A DNA stretch of 64,000 nucleotides from Stenotrophomonas sp. SAU14A_NAIMI4_8 (lineage in GTDB: Bacteria; Pseudomonadota; Gammaproteobacteria; Xanthomonadales; Xanthomonadaceae): the NCBI RefSeq assembly GCF_003086695.1, contig NZ_CP025999.1, positions 2,521,680-2,585,679 of the forward strand. The letters are read 5' to 3'. Shown in pieces: positions 42,923-52,196 of the stretch. Each line of letters begins with the position of its first letter. The first letter of the stretch is position 1. Position numbers and translations under genes: made by a program. The notes under the pieces were generated by a model. The model was not told the DNA's origin. It ran no database searches and worked only from the letters and a program-made list of their open reading frames with translations.

Positions 42923-45106
42923 TCAGCCGCCGTCGCCGTCTTCGGGCGGCAGGTCGGCGGTCAGGCCCTGCACCTGCACGTTGTTGCGGCCCAGGGCCTT
43001 GGCCCGGTAGCACTGCGCGTCGGCGGCGGCCACCGCCTGGTCCACGCCCATGCCCGGCGCCAGCGGCGCAATGCCGATGCTGGCACCGATGCGCAGCACC
43101 GCCTTGTCCCACGGAATGGCCAGCGCGGCCAGGGTGTTCAGCAGTTCGCCGGCAATGCGTGCAGCGCGCCGCGGGCCGCAGCCGGACAGGATCACCGCGA
43201 ATTCGTCGCCGCCCAGCCGGGCCACGACGTCCGAATCGCGCACGCCATGGCGCAGCACGCTGGCCACCGCCCACAGCACCGCATCGCCGGCCAGATGGCC
43301 CCAGGTATCGTTCACCGGCTTGAAGCGGTCCAGGTCGATGTACATCAGCGACGCAGCCTGGCCGGTGCGCTCGACATGGGTAATCGCCTGCTGCAGGTGC
43401 ACCTCGAAGCCACGACGGTTGCTCAGTTCGGTCAGCGGGTCCATCTCGGCCAGGTGCCGGGCCTCGCGCTGGCGGGCACGCTGCTGGGTGTCATCGCGCA
43501 GCACCCATACTGCCCCGCGCACATGCCCTTCGTCGTCGCGCAGCCAGGCGCGGGTCAGGTCCACCGGCACGGTGGCCGTGCCCAGGCGCAGCAGCAGGTC
43601 GGCATGCAGATCCACCGCATTGCTGTCCGGGTCCAGCAGCACCGCCACGTCCAGCACCGAGTTCGGCGCGTATTCGGTGGTCAGCGCCAGCACGTCCTTC
43701 ACATTGTGCCCGGCCAGGGTCAACGCGCCATCACCGGACAGCATGCGCACCGCGGCGGCATTGGCGTATTCGATGCGCCCCTGCAGGGTCACGCTCAGCA
43801 CCAGGTCGGCCACCGCATCCAGGGTGATGCGACTGCGCTGCTCGCTTTCGAACAGGCGCTGTTCGCTGCTGCGCTGGCCGGTGATGTCCTGGATCTGCGA
43901 CACGAAATGCAGCGGCTCGCCGCGTTCGTTGCGCACCAGCGAAACGGAAAGACGCGCCCAGATGGTGTTGCCATCGCGGTCCAGGTAGCGCTTTTCCAGG
44001 TGGTAGTGGTTGCGCCGGCCACTCAACAGGTCCTGCACCAGCTGCAGGTCGGCCTGCAGGTCGGCCGGGTGGGTCAGGCGCTGGAAGTCGACCTGCAGCA
44101 GTTCTTCGCGCGGGTAGCCCAGGATGCGGCACAGCGCATCGTTCACATCCAGCCAGCGCCCTTCCAGCGACACCAGGGCCATGCCCAGCGCCGCGGAGGT
44201 GAAAGCACCGGCGAACTTGTCCGCCGCCAGTCGCGCTTCGGCACGCGCCTGCAGGATCTCGGTGATGTCGATGGCCATGCCGACATAACCGATGCGCTCG
44301 CCGTCGGCGCCGTCCATGCGGCTGATCGACAGGCGCACCTGGCGGCGCTGGCCGTCCTTGCGCAGGAAGGTCCACTGCCGCGAAAAGGTCTGGCCCTGCG
44401 CCTGCGCGGTCAACGCCTGGAAGACCGACGGTGGGTGGCCATCGGCGTCGGCCAGCGGGGCCAGGTAGGCACGCATTTCGTCCGGCTCATGGAACACGCC
44501 GGGGTTGAGCTTGCCGACCACCTCACTGGCGGCATAGCCCAGCAGGCGTTCGGCGCCGGTGTTGAACAGGGTGATCAGCCCCTCGGTATCGGTGGCGATC
44601 ACCGCCACTTCGTCGGACGCATCGACCACCGCCTGCAGCCGGTGGCGCATGTCGGCAGCGTCCTGGCGCGCCATCTGCAGTTCGGTCACGTCGGCATGCG
44701 CGCCGGCCATCCACAGCGGGCGCCCCTGCCCGTCCCATTCGTACACGCGGCCACGGTCGTGGATCCAGATCCACTGGCCGTTCTTGTGGCGCATGCGCAG
44801 CAGGCAGCGGTAATGGTCGCTGTGGCCCTGGAAGTGCGCCTCCAGCGCCGCGTCGGAATGGGCCAGGTCGTCGGGGTGCACCAGCGCGATGAAGGTTTCC
44901 TGGCAGATCGGCTCCAGCTCGTCCAGGCGGTAGCCGACGATCTCGGCCCAGCGCGCGTTCACCCGCATCTGCCCGGTCTGCACGTTCCATTCCCAGGTGC
45001 CGGCGGCGGTCCCTTCAATGATCATCGCCAGACGGCGGCGCTCTTCGGACAGCTCCTGCAGGCGTCGCTCCAGCAGCGCATTGGCGTCATGGCCGTGCCC
45101 GGTCAT
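42923..45106 (-). CDS. Multi-PAS diguanylate cyclase
   Basis: 727 aa from ATG 45106 (MTGHGHDANALLERRLQEL). No membrane helix. Four PAS units in series (starting near LAMIIEGTAAGTWEW, LQAVVDASDEVAVIA, FAGAFTSAALGMALV and ITLDAVADLVLSVTL) are followed by a GGDEF domain with intact active site RLGGDEFAVIL and inhibitory RxxD site (RDSD five residues earlier), so it should make cyclic di-GMP and be product-inhibited. No EAL domain follows. It is 95 bases upstream of the response regulator on the same strand and may be cotranscribed. Confidence 0.9.
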   Translation of the reverse strand: MTGHGHDANALLERRLQELSEERRRLAMIIEGTAAGTWEWNVQTGQMRVNARWAEIVGYRLDELEPICQETFIALVHPDDLAHSDAALEAHFQGHSDHYRCLLRMRHKNGQWIWIHDRGRVYEWDGQGRPLWMAGAHADVTELQMARQDAADMRHRLQAVVDASDEVAVIATDTEGLITLFNTGAERLLGYAASEVVGKLNPGVFHEPDEMRAYLAPLADADGHPPSVFQALTAQAQGQTFSRQWTFLRKDGQRRQVRLSISRMDGADGERIGYVGMAIDITEILQARAEARLAADKFAGAFTSAALGMALVSLEGRWLDVNDALCRILGYPREELLQVDFQRLTHPADLQADLQLVQDLLSGRRNHYHLEKRYLDRDGNTIWARLSVSLVRNERGEPLHFVSQIQDITGQRSSEQRLFESEQRSRITLDAVADLVLSVTLQGRIEYANAAAVRMLSGDGALTLAGHNVKDVLALTTEYAPNSVLDVAVLLDPDSNAVDLHADLLLRLGTATVPVDLTRAWLRDDEGHVRGAVWVLRDDTQQRARQREARHLAEMDPLTELSNRRGFEVHLQQAITHVERTGQAASLMYIDLDRFKPVNDTWGHLAGDAVLWAVASVLRHGVRDSDVVARLGGDEFAVILSGCGPRRAARIAGELLNTLAALAIPWDKAVLRIGASIGIAPLAPGMGVDQAVAAADAQCYRAKALGRNNVQVQGLTADLPPEDGDGG

Positions 45107-45313
45107 CGGCGCCCCCGCGCGGAACGGCGGGCGCACGCATTCCGCAGCCCGGCGCTGCAGCCTGCGGTCGCGTTGGCGGGTCGTGCTGGCGTCATGGCCC
45201 TCCCCGGCACCCTGCAGGGCGGCCCGCGGCCCCCCCATGGGCGCCAGTGTGCGCACGCCGGGGAAGGCCGACAAGTCCCCCCGCCACGGTGCTCGTGGCC
45301 GGGGGCGGTTGGC

Positions 45314-47713
45314 TCAGCTGCGCTTGGCCCGGGCGAAGGCCTCGGCCAAGGCATTGTTGGCCGGCGGGGCCGAGGTGGCGGGACGCGCCGCGCCCTGCCC
45401 CTGGCCACGGTTGGGGCCGCGGTTGGGGCCGCGGTTTGCGCCGCCATCGCGCCGCGCCGGCCCGCCCTGGCCGCGCTCATCACGCGCACCGGGGCGGCTG
45501 GTGGCCTGGCCCGGGGCATCGTCCAGGCGCCGGGTCAGGGCGATGCGCTTGCGCGCCACGTCCACCTCCAGCACCTTCACCTTCACGATGTCGCCGGCCT
45601 TGACCACCTCGCGCGGGTCCTTCACGAAGGTGTCCGACAGCGCGGAAATGTGGACCAGGCCGTCCTGGTGCACGCCGATATCGACGAACGCGCCGAAGGC
45701 GGCCACGTTGCTGACCACGCCTTCCAGCACCATGCCTTCGCGCAGGTCCTTGATGTCCTCCACGCCCTCGGCAAAGCGCGCCGCCTTGAACTCGGGGCGC
45801 GGGTCGCGGCCCGGCTTTTCCAGCTCTTTCAGGATGTCACGCACGGTCGGCACGCCGAAGGTGGCGTCGGTGAACTGTTCCGGCTTGAGCCCACGCAGGA
45901 AGCTGCCATCACCGATCAGCGCCTTGATCGGGCGCGCGGTGCTGGCCACGATGCGCTCGACCAGCGGGTAGGCTTCCGGGTGCACGGCCGAGGCATCCAG
46001 CGGCTGGTCGCCATCGGCAATGCGCAGGAAGCCGGCGCACTGTTCGAAGGTCTTTTCACCCAGCCGCGCGACCTTCAGCAAATCCTTGCGACGCTTGAAC
46101 GGGCCGTTGTCATCGCGGTGGCGCACGATGTTCTCGGCCACCGTGGACGACAGCCCCGACACGCGCGACAGCAGCGCCGCCGAGGCGGTGTTCACGTACA
46201 CGCCCACTGCGTTCACGCAGTCCTCCACGCGGGCATCCAGCGCGCGCGCCAGGCGGTACTGGTCCACGTCGTGCTGGTACTGGCCCACACCAATGGCCTT
46301 GGGCTCGATCTTCACCAGTTCGGCCAGCGGATCCTGCAGGCGGCGGGCAATGGACACCGCGCCACGCAGCGACACGTCCAGGCCCGGGAACTCCTTGGCG
46401 GCGAATTCCGAGGCCGAATACACCGACGCACCGGCCTCGCTGACCACCACCTTCTGCAGCTTCGGGTTGCCGATGGCCTTGATCGCCTCGCCGGCCAGTT
46501 TGTCGGTCTCGCGGCTGGCGGTGCCGTTGCCGATCGCGATCAGTTCAACGTTGTGCTTGGCGCACAGCTGCTTGATCGTCTGCAGCGACTGATCCCACTG
46601 CCGGCGCGGCTCGTGCGGGTAGATGGTTTCGGTGGCCAGCAGCTTGCCGGTGGCATCGACCACGGCGATCTTGCAGCCGGTGCGGATACCCGGGTCCAAC
46701 CCCAGCACCGTCTTCGGCCCGGCCGGCGCGGCCAGCAGCAGATCCTTCAGGTTGTCACCGAACACCGCGATTGCTTCGGCCTCGGCCTTTTCGCGGGCCT
46801 GGTTGAACAGGTCCAGCAACAGGTGGGTATGCAGCTTGGCCCGCCAGGTCAGGCGGCAGGCGTCCAGCAGCCAGCGGTCGGCCGCCCGGCCCTGGTCGGC
46901 AATACCGGCCTTGCGTGCCACCCGCCCTTCGGCGTACTGGTGGCCGGCCTCGGCATCACTGCCCGGGTCCAGCTCCAGGAACAGGATTTCCTCGCGGCGG
47001 GCACGGAACAGCGCCAGCAGCCGATGCGACGGAATCTTCGCCAGCGCTTCGGCATGTTCGAAATAGTCGCGGTACTTGGCGCCCTCGTTTTCCTTGCCCT
47101 CGGCCACGCGCGCGCGGATCACGCCGGTATCGCCCAGCCAGGTGCGCAGTTCGCCCACCAGCGCAGCATCCTCGCCCCAGCGCTCCATCAGGATCGCGCG
47201 TGCGCCTTCCAGCGCGGCCTTGGCATCGGCCACGCCCTTGTCGCTGTCGACGAAGGTGGCGGCGAAGGCCTGCGGGTCCTGGCTGGGGTCGCCCAGCAGG
47301 CCATCGGCCAGCGGCTCCAGCCCCGCTTCGCGTGCAATCTGCGCGCGGGTGCGGCGCTTGGGCTTGTAGGGCAGGTACAGATCTTCCAGCCGGCTCTTGG
47401 TATCGGCGGCCAGGATGTCGTTGCGCAGCGCATCGCTCAGCTTGCCCTGCTCTTCGATGCTGGCCAGCACTGCGGCACGGCGGTCTTCCAGCTCACGCAG
47501 ATAGGTCAGGCGCACTTCCAGGTTGCGCAGCTGGGTATCGTCCAGGCCACCGGTCACTTCCTTGCGGTAGCGGGCGATGAAGGGGACGCTGGCGCCCTCG
47601 TCGAGCAGGCCGACGGCGGCACGCACCTGGGCGGACTGGGCACCGATCTCGACGGCGATGGTCTGGGCGATCTGCTGGGCGAGCGCGCTCTGGGCGTTCT
47701 TGGCGTCGTGCAT
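45314..47713 (-). CDS. tex: Tex, RNA-binding transcription accessory protein
   Basis: 799 aa. N-terminal Tex helical region ([23 protein letters not shown]), a YqgF/RNase H-like domain ([19 protein letters not shown]), helix-hairpin-helix segments ([17 protein letters not shown]) and a C-terminal S1 domain ([31 protein letters not shown]), ending in a Gly/Arg/Asn-rich tail ([18 protein letters not shown]) that is longer than usual. Tex binds RNA and, as in Spt6, affects transcription. Stand-alone gene. Confidence 0.95.
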   Translation of the reverse strand: MHDAKNAQSALAQQIAQTIAVEIGAQSAQVRAAVGLLDEGASVPFIARYRKEVTGGLDDTQLRNLEVRLTYLRELEDRRAAVLASIEEQGKLSDALRNDILAADTKSRLEDLYLPYKPKRRTRAQIAREAGLEPLADGLLGDPSQDPQAFAATFVDSDKGVADAKAALEGARAILMERWGEDAALVGELRTWLGDTGVIRARVAEGKENEGAKYRDYFEHAEALAKIPSHRLLALFRARREEILFLELDPGSDAEAGHQYAEGRVARKAGIADQGRAADRWLLDACRLTWRAKLHTHLLLDLFNQAREKAEAEAIAVFGDNLKDLLLAAPAGPKTVLGLDPGIRTGCKIAVVDATGKLLATETIYPHEPRRQWDQSLQTIKQLCAKHNVELIAIGNGTASRETDKLAGEAIKAIGNPKLQKVVVSEAGASVYSASEFAAKEFPGLDVSLRGAVSIARRLQDPLAELVKIEPKAIGVGQYQHDVDQYRLARALDARVEDCVNAVGVYVNTASAALLSRVSGLSSTVAENIVRHRDDNGPFKRRKDLLKVARLGEKTFEQCAGFLRIADGDQPLDASAVHPEAYPLVERIVASTARPIKALIGDGSFLRGLKPEQFTDATFGVPTVRDILKELEKPGRDPRPEFKAARFAEGVEDIKDLREGMVLEGVVSNVAAFGAFVDIGVHQDGLVHISALSDTFVKDPREVVKAGDIVKVKVLEVDVARKRIALTRRLDDAPGQATSRPGARDERGQGGPARRDGGANRGPNRGPNRGQGQGAARPATSAPPANNALAEAFARAKRS

Positions 47714-47915
47714 TGCTTCCGGTCTGTGCCGCTTTACGGGAAAGACCCATTCTGGCCATGCCCGGCGCGGGCATACAAGCGTTGACAGCGGCGGGGTTCA
47801 GGCGGCAGCGCCGGGTGGGGACGCCGGCATCCTGGCAGAAGGGGCCGTGCTGGCCCGGCTGGGATGCCGGCGCGGGTGCGCGCGCGTGGGCGCACCCTGC
47901 CGCGTGTAGCGAAGG

Positions 47916-48131
47916 TCAGCGGTAATGGCGGGCCGCACGCTGCATGACGATCTCGTCACGCATGCTTTCCAGTGCCATCAGGCGGACCTTGCCGACACCC
48001 TGCAGTTCCATGAACCGCTCTGTGTAGAACTCCGGCCCCAGCGCGGTGTCGGCGCGGGATTTGCTGAAGCCGTAGGGCACCACGCCCTTCTCGCCGTCCT
48101 TGCTACCACCGACATAAAGAACAATCGCCAT
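47916..48131 (-). CDS. Small hypothetical protein
   Basis: 71 aa, preceded by a strong GGAGGA site. Charged, no membrane segment: a short beta start (AIVLYVGGSKDGEKGVVPYGF) and a helical, basic C-terminal half (VRLMALESMRDEIVMQRAARHYR). No family recognised. Its 5' end and the 190 bases upstream are visibly richer in A and T than the rest of the window, so it may have arrived by transfer. Confidence 0.55.
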   Translation of the reverse strand: MAIVLYVGGSKDGEKGVVPYGFSKSRADTALGPEFYTERFMELQGVGKVRLMALESMRDEIVMQRAARHYR

Positions 48132-48326
48132 GTGATGTCTTCCTCCAAATTGCTACTACGTACTGCACACGATGAGCGGTACTTGTGGGCTCATCGGGGT
48201 AGAGCTTACCGCGACCAAGCTGACTGGAACGTCACGAAGGCTAATGACGATCGGTTGCATGCAGATGACGACCCGATCACAGCAGAACGCTTACGGATCT
48301 TTAACTTTCAACTAACAAACGAGGGT
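48132..48326. other. Intergenic patch of lower GC
   Basis: About 195 bases between the small gene and the composite repeat, near 50% G+C by eye against roughly two thirds elsewhere. No gene, repeat or clear promoter seen other than the upstream region of the minus-strand small gene. Confidence 0.45.
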
Positions 48327-48396
48327 TTCCAGCCAACGGCGCAGCCCCTCGTGGGTGGCAGGTGGGTGGGTCGACCCAGGGAAAAATCGTCGTGCT

Positions 48397-48500
48397 GGGC
48401 GGTCGGGTCGGGTTCGCGGGGGACGCCGTAAACCCGTCCATGGGGGCTTGGCCGCGGCATCCATGCCGCGGACACCCCCGCGAACCCGACCCGACCGCCC
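48397..48500 (-). repeat. Structured repeat element, copy 4 (GGA-hairpin family)
   Basis: Outer stem 48397-48422 with 48475-48500, 26 of 26 complementary. Core 48423-48474 (52 nt). GGA strand is -: loops AUGGAU on stem CCGCGGC/GCCGCGG and AUGGAC on stem CCC/GGG; both stems differ from the other copies on both sides. The outer flank differs from copies 1-3 and belongs to the 28-bp terminal repeat type shared with copy 5. Confidence 0.85.
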
Positions 48501-48717
48501 TCTGACAGATGGCTGCTGCGTCCGCCACCCACGGAAAAGAAAAAGAAGATCAAGAGCAGAGCAACCGGTCCGGCGGCTCTTTGCTTCCTGTAGAGCCGAA
48601 GGGTGCCGGTCAGGACGACCGGCATAGCCATGCTCGGCTGCGAGCAAGCGCAGCGCGCGACCCGCTTCTGCTTTTCTTTTTCTTTTCCGTGGCTGGCCGC
48701 CGCAGGAACGTGTCCGT

Positions 48718-48821
48718 GGCCGGGCAGGTGGGTTGCGCAGGGGCGTGAGCCGCATGGATGCGGCGACCGAGCTTACATGGACGTACTTGCAGCGTCCCCT
48801 GCGCAACCCACCTGCCCGGCC
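48718..48821 (+). repeat. Structured repeat element, copy 5 (GGA-hairpin family)
   Basis: Outer stem 48718-48743 with 48796-48821, 26 of 26 complementary. Core 48744-48795 is the exact complement of that in copy 1. GGA strand is +: loops AUGGAU and AUGGAC. Confidence 0.85.
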
Positions 48822-48879
48822 AACCCTGTGAATCAGATGCAGCGCCCCAGCCACGAGGGGCTGCGCCGTTGGCTGGAAC

Positions 48880-49362
48880 CTACGGCCACCAGCCGTGCCC
48901 GAACCGGGCGTAGTGATCGGCCGCGCGCTCGAACGGATTACGCGCGCTCACGCCCCCGCACAGCAGATACACCGGCAGGTACAGCGGCCCCAGCACCAGA
49001 TACTGGTACACGTGCGCCCGTTCATGGTCATCCAGCCGGATCAGCGGCTCCACGCCCCACCCCGCCTGGTGCGCATAGGTGCGGCAGCACATGCCCAGAT
49101 CGTGGCCGGTGTGCAGGATCACATTGCCCAGGGTGATCGCCCCGCCCGGGCCCCACGGCCAGCGGTCGAACACCAGCGCGCAGTCGCGGCCGCTCCAGCG
49201 CGGCCTGGCGCCACCCAGCAGGCCCGCCAGCCCGGCCAGCAGGCCGATCAACGAATTGGGCAAGGTCCACAGCGCGCCCAGCACCTGCACGGCGCGCAGC
49301 CACAACGGCACCGGTCGGGACGCGGCCGCGTTCAATCGGCCTCGTTGGGAATCAGCAGCCAC
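48880..49362 (-). CDS. Membrane protein with HERAH motif, hypothetical
   Basis: 160 aa. Two membrane stretches (AVQVLGALWTLPNSLIGLLAGLAGLLGG and YLVLGPLYLPVYLLCGG). Between them is LDDHERAHVYQY and, near the end, NPFERAADHYA: an HExxH-like HERAH and a later E/D-H, reminiscent of a membrane-bound zinc peptidase or zinc-binding site. The role is unknown. The start overlaps the 3' end of the PspC-like gene by 31 bases, so the two are coupled. Confidence 0.65.
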   Translation of the reverse strand: MAADSQRGRLNAAASRPVPLWLRAVQVLGALWTLPNSLIGLLAGLAGLLGGARPRWSGRDCALVFDRWPWGPGGAITLGNVILHTGHDLGMCCRTYAHQAGWGVEPLIRLDDHERAHVYQYLVLGPLYLPVYLLCGGVSARNPFERAADHYARFGHGWWP

Positions 49363-49535
49363 AGGATCAGATAGACCAGGATGCCGGGGAACGCGGCCGA
49401 CGCCAGCGACACCAGCACATAGACCACCCGCAGCAGCGTCGGGCTCCAGCCGAAACGGTGGGCGATGCCGCCCATCACGCCGGCGATCATGCGGTCGTTC
49501 AGTGAACGCGACAGCGTTTTCGGCGTGGTGTTCAT
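49332..49535 (-). CDS. PspC-domain membrane protein
   Basis: 67 aa, essentially only the PspC domain: LSRSLNDRMIAGVMGGIAHRFG and an amphipathic-to-membrane helix (VVYVLVSLASAAFPGILVYLILWLLI). A strong AGGAGG site precedes the start. PspC proteins take part in membrane stress responses; this short form lacks the usual extra regulatory part. First of two overlapping genes. Confidence 0.85.
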   Translation of the reverse strand: MNTTPKTLSRSLNDRMIAGVMGGIAHRFGWSPTLLRVVYVLVSLASAAFPGILVYLILWLLIPNEAD

Positions 49536-49566
49536 GGTGGCACCTCCTGGGTCACGGGCGAAAAGC

Positions 49567-49588
49567 AGTCGAGCAAGCTCGACTCTAC
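49567..49588 (-). repeat. Single SMAG repeat
   Basis: AGTCGAGC / GCTCGACT hairpin, GTAG header on the - strand. Confidence 0.8.
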
Positions 49589-49601
49589 ACCCGGGCCATG
49601 T

Positions 49602-49970
49602 CTACGGCGTGCGTTGGCGCAGGGCCTGCAGGCGGGCGCCGAACCAGGCCGCTGCGGTCTGCTCCGGCTGGCCCGGGCAGCGGATCCGGTACGGCTTGCC
49701 GCTCATGCTGCTCTGGCTGGCAGCCCGTTCAATGAACTGTTCCGGGGTATCGACCAGCTTCTTCTTCAACAGGTAGTCGTACTTGCGCTGCAGGTGCGCG
49801 CGGGCGGCGGCGGCGTCATGCCAGCTGCCGTTGCGCTGGAACTGGCAGGTCGAACCGTCCAGGCTGCCGATCAGCTGGGCGATCTCACGCTGGGCCTGGG
49901 GATCGGGGGCGGCATGGGCCAGCGGGGCGGCCAGCACTGCAGCGAGGATCAGAAGGGTTCGTCGGGACAT
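49602..49970 (-). CDS. Exported DUF5329-type protein
   Basis: 122 aa with signal peptide (LILAAVLAAPLAHA). The mature part has two cysteines (GSTCQFQRNGSWHDA and PYRIRCPGQ) likely joined by a disulfide, and the conserved run AHLQRKYDYL and FIERAASQSSMSGKPY that I associate with DUF5329. The role is unknown. Its stop codon lies in a GTAG motif that may be a decayed SMAG header. Confidence 0.75.
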   Translation of the reverse strand: MSRRTLLILAAVLAAPLAHAAPDPQAQREIAQLIGSLDGSTCQFQRNGSWHDAAAARAHLQRKYDYLLKKKLVDTPEQFIERAASQSSMSGKPYRIRCPGQPEQTAAAWFGARLQALRQRTP

Positions 49971-49997
49971 CGTGGTTTCCGGGTCGTGGCCAAGGGC

Positions 49998-50019
49998 AGT
50001 CGAGCAAGCTCGACTCTAC
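49998..50019 (-). repeat. SMAG repeat overlapping the phaC stop codon
   Basis: AGTCGAGC / GCTCGACT hairpin. The GTAG header on the - strand contains the TAG stop of phaC (50016-50018). Confidence 0.8.
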
Positions 50020-51083
50020 CGGTCGCGGGCGTTCAGCCAGCCGTCGATGGTAGCCGGGACTTCGCGCTGGGCGCGGCCGGAGACGTAGATGCCGATGTGG
50101 CCGCCGCGGAAACTGGACTCGGTGTAGTCCTGCGTGCCCAGGCGCCCGCGCATGGCGCGCGAGGCATCCGGCGGCACCAGGTGATCCTGCTCGGCATAGA
50201 TGTTCAGCACCGGCAGGGTCACTTGCGACAGATCCACCGCCTCTTCGCCGATGCGCACGGTGCCGTTCACCAGCCCGTTGCCCTGGTAGAACTGCTTGAT
50301 GAAGTCACGGAATGCCTCACCGGCCAGATCCGGCGAGTCGAAGATCCATTTCTCCATGCGCAGGAAATCTTCCAGCGCCGCCTTGTCATCCAGGATGTCG
50401 AGCAGGCCCACGTATTTCTGCACGTTCAAGCGGAACGGCTTGAGCATCAGGTAGCTGGCGTTCATCAGGTCGGCCGGGATGTTGCCCAGCGTATCGACCA
50501 GCAGGTCCACGTCCACCTGCCGGGCCCAGTGCGACAGCATGTTGTCGGCGGTATGAAAATCGACCGGGGTGACCATGGTGATCAGGCTGGCCAGCTTCTG
50601 CCGGCGCAGTGCGGCGTAGCAGAGCGCGAACACGCCGCCCTGGCAGATGCCCAGCATGTCCACCGGCTCGCCGCTGCGCGCGCGCAGCGCATCCACGGCG
50701 CCGTCGATATAGCGCAGCAGGTAGTCTTCCAGCGTCTGGAAACGTTCGGAGCGGTCCGGGTAGCCCCAGTCCAGCACATACACATCCTGGCCCAGTGCCA
50801 GCAGCTTCTGCACCAGCGAGCGGTCGGCCTGCAGGTCGACCATGTACGGCCGGTTCACCAGCGCGTAGACGATCAGCAGGGGCCGGCGCCGGGTGGGCGC
50901 GTGTTCGCCCACGAAGCGGTACAGCACCACCTTGCCATCGCGCCAGACTTCCTCGCGGGCGGTGGCGCCGTAGTCCACGTCCTCCACCTGCGGCAGCAGC
51001 TTCAACCCTTGCATCAGCTTGCGCTGCATGGCCAGGGTTTCCTGCATCAGATCGTCGGCATTGAAGCCCAGCGGACCTTTCAT
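50016..51083 (-). CDS. phaC: Class III poly(3-hydroxyalkanoate) synthase catalytic subunit PhaC
   Basis: 355 aa, the class III size. Alpha/beta hydrolase fold with lipase-like box GICQGG (catalytic C148), Asp in YAEQDHLVPP and His in FRGGHIGIYVS. Together with PhaE it polymerises short-chain hydroxyacyl-CoA into storage granules. Start overlaps the phaE stop (ATGA). No phaA, phaB or phasin gene is in the window, so precursor supply lies elsewhere. Confidence 0.93.
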   Translation of the reverse strand: MKGPLGFNADDLMQETLAMQRKLMQGLKLLPQVEDVDYGATAREEVWRDGKVVLYRFVGEHAPTRRRPLLIVYALVNRPYMVDLQADRSLVQKLLALGQDVYVLDWGYPDRSERFQTLEDYLLRYIDGAVDALRARSGEPVDMLGICQGGVFALCYAALRRQKLASLITMVTPVDFHTADNMLSHWARQVDVDLLVDTLGNIPADLMNASYLMLKPFRLNVQKYVGLLDILDDKAALEDFLRMEKWIFDSPDLAGEAFRDFIKQFYQGNGLVNGTVRIGEEAVDLSQVTLPVLNIYAEQDHLVPPDASRAMRGRLGTQDYTESSFRGGHIGIYVSGRAQREVPATIDGWLNARDR

Positions 51084-52174
51084 CGCCCACGCACCTTCGG
51101 CGTCGCACGCGCGGTGGTCTTCTTGGCAGGTGCCTTTTTGGCCGGTGCCTTCCTTGCAGGTGCCTTCTTTGCCGCCGCCTTCTTCATCGGCGCCGCCTTC
51201 TTCGCAGCCTTGCGCGGCGCCGGCTTCACCTTGGCCGCCGCCGGCTGTGCCACCGGGTCCACGGCTTCAGTTCCGGCCAGCACCGCCACCTGCGCCTGCA
51301 GGCGGCGCAGGCTGCGCTCCAGCTCGGCAATGCGCCGGTGCGCGGTATCCATCTCACTCCGCGTCGGCAGGCCGATGCGTTCACTCATCTGTTCCACCTC
51401 GCGTTGCAGGCCTGCGCGCAGGCGCATCTGCGCATTGCCCAGCGAGGCGTACACCTGCTGGAACGGCTCGGACAGGGCGACCTTGGCATAGGCCTCTTCG
51501 GCCACTTCAATCCACAGGTCGAACATCGCCCGCGCACTGGTCAGCTGGCTGCCGGGCTGTTCGTGCTCGGCCAGGCGTTGCTCGAATAGGGTGAAGGCTT
51601 CTTCCAGCGCCTGCTTGATCTGTTCCACGTAGGCGCGCGAGTGCTGCTGGTATTCCTCCTGCGCGCGCAGCAGCGACTGCCAGCGCGCCTGGTGCTCGCG
51701 GCCCGGGCCGAAGGCCGGGCTTTGCAGCCATGGGCCGGCCTGCAGCTGCCACTGCTGCAGCCAGGCGGCGAATTCGGGCACCGCCGCTCCGGCCTGGGTG
51801 CTGCCGCGCGCGCCCTGCAGCATCCACTGCAGCATGCCCTCGCCCTGTCCGTTCACCGCCTCGCGCCAGGCCTGGGCCACATCGGCACTGCTGGCGTCGC
51901 GGCCGGCAAAGCGCGCGGCCACTTCCTGCATGGTGCCGTACCAGCTGCCGGCCTGTTCGCGGAAGCGGCGCAGCGCGTCTTCCGGCGCACCCTGCCCCTG
52001 TTCGGGCAACAGCTGCCCCCACCAGTCGAACAGGCGCTGCCAGCTGGCCGGGTCATCGCCGGCCGGTGCCCCCGGTGCGCCGGCGTGGCGCAGGGCATCG
52101 CCCCAGGCGCCGAAGTACTGCCGGGCCAGGGCTTCGAAATCGCTGCTGCCGGCGTCGTGGGCCGAGCTGGTCAT
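51080..52174 (-). CDS. phaE: Class III PHA synthase subunit PhaE with a histone H1-like tail
   Basis: 364 aa. The body is the mostly helical PhaE fold, including FDLWIEVAEEAYAKVALSEPFQQVYASLGNAQMRLR and a coiled coil (TAHRRIAELERSLRRLQAQVAVL). From about residue 315 to the end comes a Lys/Ala/Pro-rich low-complexity tail with repeated AKKAPARKAPAKK-type units. Such a tail is not part of classical PhaE and resembles the DNA-binding tails of PhaF or histone H1-like proteins. Upstream partner of phaC. Confidence 0.88.
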   Translation of the reverse strand: MTSSAHDAGSSDFEALARQYFGAWGDALRHAGAPGAPAGDDPASWQRLFDWWGQLLPEQGQGAPEDALRRFREQAGSWYGTMQEVAARFAGRDASSADVAQAWREAVNGQGEGMLQWMLQGARGSTQAGAAVPEFAAWLQQWQLQAGPWLQSPAFGPGREHQARWQSLLRAQEEYQQHSRAYVEQIKQALEEAFTLFEQRLAEHEQPGSQLTSARAMFDLWIEVAEEAYAKVALSEPFQQVYASLGNAQMRLRAGLQREVEQMSERIGLPTRSEMDTAHRRIAELERSLRRLQAQVAVLAGTEAVDPVAQPAAAKVKPAPRKAAKKAAPMKKAAAKKAPARKAPAKKAPAKKTTARATPKVRGR

Positions 52175-52196
52175 CGTGCGCCTCCGCGGGGCTGCA

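Larger units (their letters stand above)
48327..48878. repeat. 552-bp composite palindrome with 28-bp perfect terminal inverted repeats
   Basis: Ends 48327-48354 and 48851-48878 are exact inverted copies (28 of 28). Inside lie structured copies 4 and 5 in opposite orientation and a second inverted pair (CCACGGAAAAGAAAAAGAA at about 48529 and its complement at about 48674). The centre holds small hairpins. No reading frame, so it resembles a MITE or BIME rather than an IS. Confidence 0.8.

Noticed and set aside
42839..47785. A 1648-codon plus-strand open frame opposite the GGDEF gene and tex
   Set aside because: Same cause; the minus-strand genes carry clear domains and ribosome binding sites.
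48131..48431. Plus-strand open frame across 47925-48431
   Set aside because: It runs antisense to the small gene and into the palindrome without motif or ribosome binding site.
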